From positions 92,805 to 156,804 of the forward strand of contig JAACJO010000041.1 in the NCBI GenBank assembly GCA_013368445.1: DNA of 64,000 nucleotides, in the 5' to 3' direction. The stretch comes from Leucocoprinus leucothites (lineage: Eukaryota > Basidiomycota > Agaricomycetes > Agaricales > Agaricaceae). Both the position numbers and the translations under genes were made by a program. A model generated the notes under the pieces. The model was not told the origin of the DNA. It did no database searches and saw nothing but the letters and a program-made list of their open reading frames with translations. Below are positions 8,186 through 18,046 of this stretch, piece by piece (the stretch's first letter is position 1; each line of letters starts with the position of its first letter).

Positions 8186-11173
8186 TCATACACAGAGATC
8201 GGACTCAAAGGAAAAGAAGAGAGAAGAGATGAAAGAATATAGTTCACCTTCATTTGGTTCGGCGGGCACAGGAGCTTGAGGCGGCGGTGGATGCGAGTCG
8301 TGATTGGTAAAAGCAAAAGCAGCTGGGTTCTTTTTCAAAAACTCAACGAGGAACTCATACTGAGGGAAAGTGCATTGCACCCATTGAGTTTGGAAGGGAT
8401 AGAGGGGGCAGTAACACAAGATGTGATGTCGTGTTTCCAGGCGATGGCCACAACGACAGGATTTGGGCTCGAGGGGGAAGAACCTCTCGTGATAAGCTCC
8501 AATAGGAGCATGATTGAGGATGGCACGGGACATACGTGCACATAAGGATGGTGATTCATTGGCTAAGGGAAGCCAGGTGCCCCCCTTTACGTAGGTAGGG
8601 GTGAGGAACTTGCGATTCTTTTTTGAAAGAAGGAAACCACTGCCGCGGTACTTCTTCTTCCAGAAAGTTGACTCCCAGGACTTCTAGCAGTCGTTGGTGA
8701 TTTTGCGTCGCAGGAAATCGAGAGTGGCGCCTACTCGGGGGGGGCATGTATGCGTGTGGAGGTGACGTCTTTGTGGACTTTAAGATGGGGCTTCCAACGC
8801 CACTTGGAAGGGATGTCCCAGAAGTCGATAGAGCGTGAGGGTTTAGCCGTGAGCCAGTCGGATAGGAGTCGGCAGACTTGGATAGAGTGTGATTGGCTCA
8901 AGTGTATGGAGGGATCAACTGCCAGCTTGGCTGCTGGGAGGCAGTCAGTGATGAGGATGATGTGGTCGCACTGGAGGGAAATGGCCTTGGCGATGCCAAT
9001 GCGAATGGAATAGAGTTCGGCGTCAGTAGACGACGCTCGACCACTAGCCTGTTTTGCATGGGACACTTGTCATCCGCCGCGATATAAATGTGCTGCCAAA
9101 ACCGCCTGAAGGGAACCTACAAGTGGAACAGAAGCATCAGTGACAACTGAGATACAATTATGATCAGAAGAAGAAGAAGAAAAAGTGGAGTCGAGAGACG
9201 ATACATGTTTATACATTTCGTGTTTATCCGAGCGATTGCAGGGGTGGAAGTGAATAGAATCAGGAAAGATGTCCATTAGACGAGATCCAGGCTTTGATTC
9301 AGGAGCGAAAGGAGAAAAGGATTCAGAGAGATGAGAAAGAGAACTATCTACATCGATAAGAGGGCCTTTGACTTTAGCTTTTTTGGCCGGGGTGAGAAGG
9401 CGAAGCGATTGGGGATGAGGGGAGGAATTAAGAGAAAAGTCCTTAGATAGAAGAGAACGTAATGCATGATTAGAGGGTAGAGTAGAAACTCGATATGATG
9501 AATGAATAGCTAATTTACGAAGATGGAGATGGATTGGAATGAGTCCAGCAATGCTTTCAGCGCCGCCTGATGGAGAAGTGCGGAAGGCACCTGTGATCCA
9601 GATAGCCGCGCATCTTTGCATGGATGATAGGGATTTGAGAAGCGCCTTGTTATGAGCACCTTCAAAGTACCAGAGTCGAAATCCATACGTGGCCACGGGG
9701 ACAACGCATGACCTATAGAGAAGACATTTTTGTAGAGGGAGGAGGCCTCAGGTGGAGTTGCCTAGCATATTCATAGCTTTCACTGTGGATAATGCTTTGG
9801 TGGAGTAATACCGAACGTGTTCTTGAAATGAGAGTCGGCAGTCAAAGTAAAAGCCTAAGTACCGCCAGAAACGTTTGGGATAGAGTAGAGGGCCACCCAC
9901 ATCGGATAGATCAAGGGGGGGATTCAAATCATTATGATGTTGAGAGAAGTGAAAAACCTCAGATTTGTCATGTTCAACGACTAGTCCGAGATCGGTGCAA
10001 ATGGAATTAATGATGGAATAGGCTGATTTGAGGGAAGAAATAGTGTCAGTATAATTCTTTGCTTGAGATATACAAAGCTCGTCATCGACAAATGATAAAA
10101 GAGAAGACGGGATAGACTGTAAACGAGCGCGTTGGTCGAACATGAACATGAGGGGCGCTAGATAGAGCGTGGATAGAATGGGTGATAAAGCGGAACCTTG
10201 CCCAACACCAACATCTGCGTCATGGGCATCAGATAGGAACATGTTCCACATGAATTGAGTGGATCGACCTATGAGATAGTGTGAAAAGAAGTTGATGAGT
10301 TCTGGGGCAAACCCCTGTTGTCGTAGAATGTTAGTGAGGATTTCGTGGTTTAGGGAGGGGAAAAATTGGGCGATATCAAATGCACAGACACTGGTAACCA
10401 AACCTTTAGCCCATCCAGACTGAATGATATGAGTGAGGAATACTCCTGCATCCTCAGTGGACCGTTGGATAACTCCGCCCATTTGATTAGGGTGGAGAAC
10501 ATCTAGGGATACCACTTCAAACTGCATGCAGCGGGCAATCATCTTCTCAATTAGTTTACCTAAAGTGTTTAGTAGAACAATGGGGCGAAACGCTTTTGGT
10601 GTATCATATGCCAGTTTATTCAGCTTGGGAATGATAACAGAGACCGAGTCCTTGAAATGACTCGGCCAGTGAGAGAGACGTATGCACGCATTAGCAATGA
10701 GTAATATGTTTTTGAGGCATTCATTGTGGGCAACAATGGATTTTAGGTGTTTCCAGGAGATGTGGTCCGGTCCGGGTGCTGAAGAGTTAGCGCATGAAGA
10801 GAGGGATTCGGTGAGTTCAAGGACGGAGAAATTCGTCCAGGAACGGGGAGGAAGGGATTTCATTTCATTAAGAATATTAGGGCTTACCGGACGACCAGAT
10901 GCTGAGTTGTATGATGAATGGAGTGCATTCCATAGGTCTGGAAGGTCGTTGCAAGGTCGTCCTTGGTAGTGGATTCCCTCGACGGCAGGGAGTTTGCGTT
11001 GTTTTACCCATTCCATGAGGTCCCATGGTCGTTTGTTGGTCGAAGCGATCTCATGTATGCGCGCATCGAAAAAAGAGCGTTTGGCGGCTCTGGTAGCCGC
11101 TCTGAATGCTCGCCAGTCTTTACGATTCTTTGTTCTTCTGTAGATAAGAAGAGTCTCAGAACAGTGGGGGTTC
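8186..11173 (-). pseudogene. LINE-B ORF2 distal part: RT, RNase H and C-terminal zinc motif (copy B2)
   Basis: From the LTR insertion point toward 8186 in sense: linker, RT (422 codons open, with SVCAFDIAQFFPSLNHEIL, GQGSALSPILS and FVDD), RNase H (SVVTDASVPL, DAELYSIRIG, LITDCLPAAK) and a C-terminal CXC...H...C motif (CRCGHRLETRHHILCYC), typical of LINE ORF2 ends. Breaks: TGA near 9749 and near 9068 (both CGA in sister copies), a frameshift at the poly-C run near 8743, and TAG for CAG near 8686. The last 115 codons are open to the normal stop at 8186. Confidence 0.85.
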
Positions 11174-11178
11174 CACCA

Positions 11179-11404
11179 TGTTAGATTATGACCAGCTTCA
11201 GCCTCACCCCCTTTGTCTAAATGGGGATAGTTGTAGTCACATGACCATACTGCGCACAGACCATGTAGCTAGGTATATAAGGAGGGCCTCAGCCTCCCAA
11301 TCAATAATCTTCTTCCCCTCTTTTGTGTGTGTGTCAGTATCAGTGTCTGAGCTTTCCTCTACTCTCTTATCATCCTCTACTCTCTATCATTTTACATTCT
11401 AACA
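11179..11404 (+). repeat. 5' LTR of gag-only element
   Basis: 226 bp, TG...CA ends. A TATA box (TATATAA, 11274-11280) marks the probable U3 promoter. Differs from the 3' LTR only at CAGTATCAG versus CAGTGTCAG. Confidence 0.92.
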
Positions 11405-11420
11405 GGTTATGGGCCCCGGC
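11405..11420 (+). other. Primer binding site complementary to initiator tRNA-Met anticodon arm
   Basis: GGTTATGGGCCCCGG directly follows the 5' LTR. It is complementary to the anticodon stem-loop of initiator tRNA-Met (GGGCCCAUAACC), not to the tRNA 3' end. This is the half-tRNA priming known from Drosophila copia. The full Copia element here has the same site at 25336. Confidence 0.75.
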
Positions 11421-11499
11421 TTCTAATCTATTATACCACTGCTATAACACCCTTGCTGTCACACATTTTGTTTGCCTTTATTTGCCATCATCTTCTACC

Positions 11500-12534
11500 A
11501 TGTCTATTCCTGCTATTGCCAACACCATCCACAACTCTGTCCCTATGCTTGATGGGTCCAACTGGGTTCCATGGTCCAAAGCCATGAAGCACTTCTTCAG
11601 TGCTGCCAGAGCCACCTCTGTCATCACTGGCTCCCCTCCTGACAAGGAACATGCCACCTATGCTGACTGGCAGGCACTTGATGAGCAGCTCTATGCCTTC
11701 ATTATTGCCAAGATTGATTATAGCCTCTGGTATTTGGTAGAGGATGATACCCCCACCCCTTCTGGAAGGTCATCTTGGTCCAAGCTCAAGGCCCATTATG
11801 AGAGATCCACTATTGGTCTCAGGGTTCAGGCCAGGAGACATCTCTATCATGGCATCACTCATGACACCTCACAGCCTGTTGGCCTCTTCATCCATGAGGT
11901 GGTCACTGCTGCTCAGAAGTTGAAGGAAATGGGCTGTTCTGTGGAGGATAAGGAGATTACTGATATCATTCTGATGGGGTTGGATTCTTCCTTTGACCAT
12001 GTCAGGACTTCCCTACTTCTCCTGGACAAGGAGCTCACCCTGGAGGATGTGAAGAAGTACCTTAACTCTGCCACCTCTATTGCCACTTCACCCTCCTTTA
12101 CCCAGACTCAAGCCTTTGCTGTCTCTAGCAAGGCCAAGTCTTCCAGGTCCCCTGGTTATGGTCACTCCTCCTCTGGCCACTCCTCTTCTGGTCCCTCATC
12201 CACCACTTCTCCCACTCTTATTGACTCTAAGGGCTTCAGGTGGTGCAATCCCACCAATGAAGGTCACTGTCACAGATGTGGTAGGGAGGGTCACATTGCA
12301 GCCAGGTGTATGTATAATATGCCTCAGGAGGTCAAGGACTGGATCATTGTCAATTCCAAGCAGAACAGGCACTCTGAGGTTCAGAAGGCCAACTCTGTCT
12401 TCCACTTTCTCTCATCTCCTTATGGTTCTCCAACTGGTTCTCCTTCCCAATCTCCTCCTCCTACTCCTAGACACCATGCTGTTCATTTTGCTTATTCTGG
12501 CCACTCTTCCCCTATCATTGCTCATCTTATTTGA
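11500..12534 (+). CDS. Copia-type Gag of the non-autonomous element
   Basis: 344 residues, uninterrupted. The start is the first ATG after the leader (MSIPAIANTI). An N-terminal UBN2/retrotran_gag domain (LDGSNWVPWSKAMKHFF ... WSKLKAHYERSTIGLR) is typical of Copia capsids. About residues 255-270 form a zinc knuckle CX2CX4HX4C (CHRCGREGHIAARC). The C-terminus is Ser/Pro-rich. The protein would assemble virus-like particles and package RNA. It lacks the protease aspartate motif and all pol domains. It is not closely similar to the Gag of Copia1 (UBN2 spacing and flanks differ), so this is a separate lineage, not an internally deleted Copia1. Confidence 0.88.
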   Translation: MSIPAIANTIHNSVPMLDGSNWVPWSKAMKHFFSAARATSVITGSPPDKEHATYADWQALDEQLYAFIIAKIDYSLWYLVEDDTPTPSGRSSWSKLKAHYERSTIGLRVQARRHLYHGITHDTSQPVGLFIHEVVTAAQKLKEMGCSVEDKEITDIILMGLDSSFDHVRTSLLLLDKELTLEDVKKYLNSATSIATSPSFTQTQAFAVSSKAKSSRSPGYGHSSSGHSSSGPSSTTSPTLIDSKGFRWCNPTNEGHCHRCGREGHIAARCMYNMPQEVKDWIIVNSKQNRHSEVQKANSVFHFLSSPYGSPTGSPSQSPPPTPRHHAVHFAYSGHSSPIIAHLI

Positions 12535-12656
12535 TAGACTTGTTTGTGATGGACATTTTTAGTTTCTTAGATTAGGGGGTTGTTTCTTGTTATTCCTTTC
12601 TTTTCTTTTCTCTTTGATGCTTTCTTCTTATATAGCTTCTTCTGGTCAGGGGGTTG

Positions 12657-12882
12657 TGTTAGATTATGACCAGCTTCAGCCTCACCCCCTTTGTCTAAAT
12701 GGGGATAGTTGTAGTCACATGACCATACTGCGCACAGACCATGTAGCTAGGTATATAAGGAGGGCCTCAGCCTCCCAATCAATAATCTTCTTCCCCTCTT
12801 TTGTGTGTGTGTCAGTGTCAGTGTCTGAGCTTTCCTCTACTCTCTTATCATCCTCTACTCTCTATCATTTTACATTCTAACA
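12657..12882 (+). repeat. 3' LTR of gag-only element
   Basis: Direct repeat of 11179-11404. Preceded by the purine run CAGGGGG and followed by the TSD CACCA. Confidence 0.92.
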
Positions 12883-12887
12883 CACCA

Positions 12888-13847
12888 TTCCTTCGATCGG
12901 TTAGTAATCCAAACAATTTTAGAGTTCGTATTCCAAGATTCATGAAAGATTCGAGAAATGGAGTTTGAAATATCGTTCAGATGGGAAGTGGACTGAATGT
13001 TCGAACAGTCAAGGGCCGCTAGATGCTCAGAGACTTGAGAAATGAAAGCCGTCTCTTCATCGCTATCTTTCGGTAGTACTTGTTTTTTATAATTAATATA
13101 GTCAGGACGGATTGGAAGGTCCATGATCAAGGGTGCGTGATCCGACGGGAGTCTCGAATTGATATCGATGATGTGGGAGGTGGAGTTGTTAGTACAAAAA
13201 ATTAGATCAATAACCGAATCGTCATGACTTTCAATGGAAGAGAAATGAGTAGGGGATAAAGAAGTTGGTAGGGACCTGGTAAGATTGAAGCTATCCGCTA
13301 ACTCCGTTAGAGTTATGGCTGACGTAGGGACGTAAGTAGCTGAAGGGTCCCATTCTGGGGATCGACAGTTGAAGTCTCCTCCCATATATACAACATTAGG
13401 GATGTTAATGAAGTTTGTTGAAAGGAAATTGATCACTGACGAGGACGAGTCAGAATATATGTTAAGTAGGTGGATGTAGTTACCCTGGTTAAATAAACCC
13501 AAGATTTGTATATCGCGGTGATTAACCCACTCCTGTCAAAGAATGGGTCTCATGCAAAGTAGGCGTCTGTGGACATAAGTCAGAGTATGGGGTCGGGGAT
13601 CGTTAGACTTGGTAGGGCGAACCATACACAGCCATTCCGGGTGAATAGGGGCACCAATGACATCATCCCCTTCAGGGTTAGTCGTAGAGGGTGCTTTCCA
13701 AATATGATTCCATGGAGGTTCTTGTAGAAAAATAATTTCGAAATCCAGTTTTTTGGATTCGAGTATGGTATCAACCAGGGCATAAGAGCGTCCCACGTTT
13801 TGCGAATAGATGCGAACAGAAGAGATGGGATTGTTCTTACCAGACAT
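12888..13847 (-). pseudogene. LINE-B ORF2 endonuclease (copy B2)
   Basis: Starts at ATG 13847 (MSGKNNPISSVRIYSQNVG), two bases after the ORF1 stop (TAA-AT-ATG). The N-terminal endonuclease segment contains IIFLQEPPWNHI (catalytic Glu region). A TGA at 13538-13536 interrupts after RPIL, at the same codon as in B3 and B4; B1 has CGA. The frame continues with GLFNQGNYIHLLNIYSD, YMGGDFNCRSPEWDP and the SDHAPL motif until the LTR insertion. Confidence 0.85.
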
Positions 13848-13849
13848 AT

Positions 13850-16608
13850 TTAAATGGCAACTCCGCCACCGGAGCGATTGGAATTAGCGCGAACAGCACG
13901 AGCGGTGCGTGATTCGGTGGCTTTATTAGAGTGCCAAGTTCGATCGAACCTGTTCCTCCAAAATGGACATTTGGTGTCATTTGCGTGATGGTCGCCTTTG
14001 CAGTTCAGGCATTTGAAGTTCTCCAAGTGAGGACATGGGATGCCCTCAGGAGTGGCGTCACGGGGGGGGGGTTTGATTTAGGGTTGGCCTTACAACACCA
14101 GGCCATGGATCGGTGGTTTTCGATGCGATGAGGACCACCACAGATTTGACAACGTGCACCAAGGGCGCGACACACATGAGTGGGGTGACCCCAACGCCAA
14201 CAGTTCCTGCATTGCACAATGCCGGGGTGCATGCTAGTAGCTCGGATGGTTCCGACATGTCGGCCAAAGTTGATAGTACGGTTGACCAACATCTTGGCCT
14301 TAGTACCGTTTTGTGAGTCCCAGATATCGAACCACACGACAGCAGTATCCAATTTCGGAGATGCTTTCATAACGCGAGGGCGGGCGGCGAGAATAACATT
14401 CTCAAACAAAGTAGATTGTCCAAGAGCTTGTTCAACGAATGCGGGGGAAAGGGGGTTGGAAGAATTGGCTACCCAATAGGGGACACCGACGATTTTAAGG
14501 AATGATTTGGATTGTGGGAGGCGCGGCTCAACAGGGATGGCATCTTCTAGTTGCCAGGCTTTTTTAAGCCATGATTTAATGGTTTCTAGGTCAGCAGGGG
14601 ATGCGACCCCTGAGGTGGCGATGGAAATGCCATTATATGATTCGCGGACTGATTCGACGCGGAGTTTGGATTGGGTGGCAGTAAGACCGCGGTTACAGAA
14701 TTCGGCTGCCTTATTGAAGTCTTTAATGCGGTCAGCGATGATGTTCCCTTCAAACGGGATGAGGACTTGGCGACGGGTAGGTCTGTGCGTGGTCATTTTA
14801 GGTTTAGCGCGTAGAGCGCTTGTGGTTGAGGGTTCGGGCGCTTGAGGTTGGGCACCTCCAAAGCCTGCCTTGTACATAGCAAGTACTTTGTCGTATGATA
14901 GTTCAGGGAAGGTGAGTATCATTTCTCGCATCTTAACCCCGTCGATGTTGGAAGAGGAGTTGGAAAAGGAAGTCGCCGGCTGGACACCCCGTCGGGCGGC
15001 ATCAGCGAACGACACATTCTTCTTGTTGAAATGTTCCGTAAGGGGTTTGGTGGATGCCTTACGGTCAGGAGGGGGAATGGGAGGCGGCATGTCAGAGGTG
15101 CCCTTGGGGTTAGGTTTTGATGGCTGAGCCTGGCCATCATGGGAGGGGCGCCCAACTGAGCGCTCAATGTTTCCATTCCCGTTCCTTGGAGTCACGTGAT
15201 TGGAGGGTGGGGGGGGGGCCCGGGAGACACGAATAGGACCGGATGGCTTAGAAGACGTAACGTCATTCCTTGCCTTTAGGGAGCCTGGCACGGACGAAAC
15301 GTCAAGTGCCTTACCAGAAGACATAACGTCATTCTGGGGGATAGGAATGGTGCCCTCAACGGGAGGGGCTTGGTCGATGTTCATGCGATCATCGTCAATA
15401 CGTGCTGTATGGTTAGTTTGCCCAACGACAATGCCAGGCGGGAATAGGGGGGTAGGGATGGAGGACGGATGAGGGTTACATGCCTTTTTTCCCTTCCCTT
15501 TGCCTTTGGGAGGGGGGGAAGAGTCCATCATGGGAATATCGGGAGGCGGACCATAGTAATGCCTTAGCGCATCTACGATGGTGAGACCGCTTTCGCCATT
15601 GATGGGAAGCCGGTCCCAGCCTGTTTCAAACATAGTAGTGAGAAGACAGTATATTGGTTCTCCCATCTGGGGAACTCTTGGATCCTTTCTGCCAGGTTGT
15701 AACCCTAGCGCAGCACGGTGCTTGAAGAAATTAGTAGCGTATTTAAGCGCCTCTAGCGCTTTAAAAGTAGCTTCACCGACAACAACGGTCTCTTCGGTGG
15801 CAGTGTTCGATGGATCCTTGAGATCCGGTAAATGTGGCTGTGCAGGCCTAGGCTCCTGTGGCTGTGCAGTGATGTCACCAGTGACATCATGTGTGACATC
15901 ATGTGTGACATCATTAGTATTAGATGAGCCAGCAAAGAAAGTAGCCGGAGTGCTGGTTGGCATAGCATTTGCTGACTCAGCGGATCCGTGGATCGCATGA
16001 GGCAGCCTTGAGGTGGGTGGGGGTCCAAAGAACCGGTTGGTAGGCTCCCCGTTCGTTATAATCCCATCCTCTTGGTCGCTCCATGCGTCCCTGCGAGAGT
16101 TCAAGTTCAAAGGATCAGGTGTTTTGAGCTCACCAATGAATCCCTCGCCGAATGAACGGAAGGGAATGGGTGACTTGAAGTCGTTGTATGTGCTTATCAA
16201 CGCGATTCTTGAGACGGCTTTAGGTGTAGAATCCAATCCTTTGCAGACATCACGAGCACGGGCCCACCTGGAACGCGAGGATGGAGGAGGGGGAGTTCTG
16301 AGGGAGGAGTGTGAGGCTGCACGGGAGAGTGCAGCATGTACGTTTATGGGGGAGGAAGGGGTTGAAGATCCAGATGAATCAGAATCACTCTCACTGCTTC
16401 CTTCGATGTCAGATCCTGCTCTGGATGAGGCAGCCAACTTGGCGTCATTGTGAGCGGAATGTTTGGTTGATTTGATAGATAGCACGGGTGAAACAGAGTG
16501 GTCGCACTTGTAAGTTGAGACACGTGTTTCAGTGTCGACGATATTGATGGGGTCCGAAGACGGTGGAGGTGTACCCTTAAGGTCCACCCAATGTGATGGT
16601 GCAGTCAT
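13850..16608 (-). pseudogene. LINE-B ORF1 gag-like protein (copy B2), one frameshift
   Basis: Starts at MTAPSHWVDLKG (ATG 16608), shared with B3 and B4, although the frame is open further upstream. Long Ser/Pro/Asp-rich N-terminal part, a tandem HDVTHDVTGDIT stretch, then the conserved core from SFADAARRG through WVANSSNPLSPAF, and zinc knuckles CRNCWRWGHPTHVC, CQICGGPHRIENH and CLNCKGDHHANDTKC. The frame is open for about 865 codons but shifts at a G run (C run in sense) near 14059. The last knuckle and the normal stop TAA (13850-13852) are in the next frame. The run is the obvious slippage site, so this copy was nearly intact. Confidence 0.85.
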
Positions 16609-16701
16609 ATCAATAGAATTCGTAGTCAATGTGTATGTAGACACCGTCAAAGAAATCGATGATGGTGGTAAGAGTGTGGGAGGTGAGCAGCTTCCTTCTT
16701 T

Positions 16702-17141
16702 CAAAAAAGAATCGCAAGTTCCTCACCCCCACTTACGTCAAAGGGGGCACCTGGCTTCCCTTAGCCAATGAATCGCCATCATTATGCACATGCATGACCT
16801 GTGCCATTCTCAACCATGCTCCAATTGGAGCATATCACAAGAGGTTCTTCCCCCTCGAGCCCAAGTCCTGTCATTGTGGCCATCGCCTGGAAACACAACA
16901 TCATATCCTGTGTTACTGCCCCCTCTATCCCTTCCGCACCCAATGGGTACAATGCGCTTTCCCTCAATACGAGTTCCTTGTCGAGTTCTTGAAAAAGAAC
17001 CTGGCCACCTTTGCTTTTACCAATCACGACATGCATCCACTGCCACCTCAAGCCCCTGTGCCTGCCGAACCAAATGAAGGTGAACTATACTCTCTTATTT
17101 CATCTCTCTTCTTTTCCTTTGAGACTGATCTCTGTGTATGA
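16702..17141 (+). pseudogene. LINE-B ORF2 C-terminal end (copy B1)
   Basis: Resumes B1 after the B2 insertion. It encodes the C-terminal zinc motif (CHCGHRLETQHHILCYC) and the acidic end (EPNEGELYSLISSLFFSFETDLCV), with the same stop as B2 and B3. The 3' UTR at 17142-17323 carries the family tail, followed by poly-A (17324-17348). Confidence 0.85.
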
Positions 17142-17317
17142 CACCTCGTTCTATAGTCTCTTTCAAGTCTTATCTATGTTGCTGGACTAATCGTGTATAG
17201 TCTCTGTCTTAAGCAGTCTTTGACCGCTTCATGTACCCCAGCTTGCTGTAGTGTACCGTCTGTTTGTAATATTTAGTTGAAAGTGGACTGCGATCGAGCA
17301 CCGCTATATAAATTCAT

Positions 17318-17348
<31 letters not shown>

Positions 17349-18046
17349 GTCCATATTCTGGAAGAAGAAGTACCACGGCAGCAGTTTCCTTCTCTCAAAA
17401 AAGAACCGCAAGTTCCTTATTCCTACTTATGTCAAAAGAGGTACCTGGATTCCCCTAGCCAATGAGTCCACATCATTATGTGCACGTATGACTCATGCTA
17501 TTCTCAATCACGCTCCTATCAGAGCTTATTGCAAGAGGTTCTTCCCCCTCGAGCCCAAGTCCTGTCGCTGTGGCCATCGCCTGGAAACACGACATCATAT
17601 CCTGTGTTACTGTCTCATTTATCCCATTCACACTCAATGGGTACAATGTGCTTTCCCTCAGTACAAGTTCCTCGTTGAGTTCTTGAAAAAGAACCCAGCT
17701 GCTTTTGCCTTTACCAATCATGATATGCGTCCACCGCCGCCTCAAGCTCCTGTGCCCACCGAACCAAATGAAGGTGAACTATATTCTTTCATTTCATCTC
17801 TTCTCTTTTCCTTTGAGTCTGATCTCTGTGTATGACACCTTGTTCAATAGTCTCTATCAAGTCTTTTCTATGTTGCTGGACTAATCGTGTATAGTCTTTG
17901 TCTTAAGCAGTCTTTGACTGCTTCATGTACCCCAGCTTGCTGTAGCATACCATCTGTTTGTAATATTTAGTCTAAAAGTGGACTGCATTCGAGCACCGCT
18001 ATATAAATTCATTGATTTTTTTTTAAAAAAAAAAAAAAAAAAAAAA
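17349..18046 (+). mobile_element. LINE-B copy B6, 3' fragment
   Basis: Begins inside the ORF2 C-terminal region, directly after the B1 poly-A, at the position expected if B1 had inserted into it. It contains the RNase H-distal zinc motif (CRCGHRLETRHHILCYC), the normal stop at 17833-17835, the 3' UTR and a poly-A (about 18025-18046). Its 5' part should lie left of the window. It is itself inserted in Copia copy 2, whose sequence resumes at ACCAGCTAGGAGCG. Confidence 0.75.

Larger units (their letters stand above)
11179..12882 (+). mobile_element. Gag-only Copia-type LTR retrotransposon (TR-GAG-like), complete
   Basis: A 1704-bp element with two 226-bp LTRs (TGTTAG...TAACA) differing at one position by eye, and a 5-bp TSD CACCA (11174-11178 and 12883-12887). 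It has a primer binding site next to the 5' LTR, a purine-rich tract (CAGGGGG) before the 3' LTR and a single gag ORF. There is no protease, integrase, RT or RNase H and no room for them, so it must be mobilised by another Copia. The small size, matching LTRs and open frame suggest recent movement. It interrupts ORF2 of B2. Confidence 0.92.
7987..16685 (-). mobile_element. LINE-B copy B2, full length, reverse, carrying a gag-only LTR element
   Basis: A full-length copy on the minus strand: poly-T at about 7984-8002, 3' UTR, ORF2, ORF1, and a 5' leader (CTCTTACCACCATCATCG in sense) ending near 16685. The 16-bp TSD AGCAGCTTCCTTCTTT flanks it (7971-7986 and 16686-16701). After subtracting the LTR insertion it is about 7.0 kb, the same as B3, so both ends of the family are defined. 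Both ORFs carry stops or frameshifts. Confidence 0.9.
1..17348 (+). mobile_element. LINE-B copy B1, interrupted and 5'-incomplete
   Basis: A two-ORF non-LTR retrotransposon whose ORF1 and start lie left of the window. Its body is in four pieces, 1-171, 2475-3430, 6017-7986 and 16686-17348, separated by A1, A2 and B2. The pieces follow each other in the order of the intact ORF2 in copy B3. The A1 and B2 insertions are bounded by duplicated target sequence: 158-171 equals 2475-2488, and 7971-7986 equals 16686-16701. The copy ends with a 3' UTR and a poly-A run at 17324-17348. ORF2 is dead: compared with B3 and B4, CGA-to-TGA stops are seen near 3268, 3409, 6288, 6347, 6932 and 7739. B1 itself sits in an older LINE-B copy (B6). 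Confidence 0.9.

Noticed and set aside
11179..12882. Gag-only element as a deletion derivative of Copia1
   Set aside because: LTR length and sequence and the Gag differ from Copia1; only the primer site and LTR end are alike.
14875..16453. Long frames antisense to LINE-B ORF1 (for example 16013-16453) as genes
   Set aside because: Shadows of a GC- and Pro/Ser-rich real frame on the other strand; they recur only where ORF1 does.
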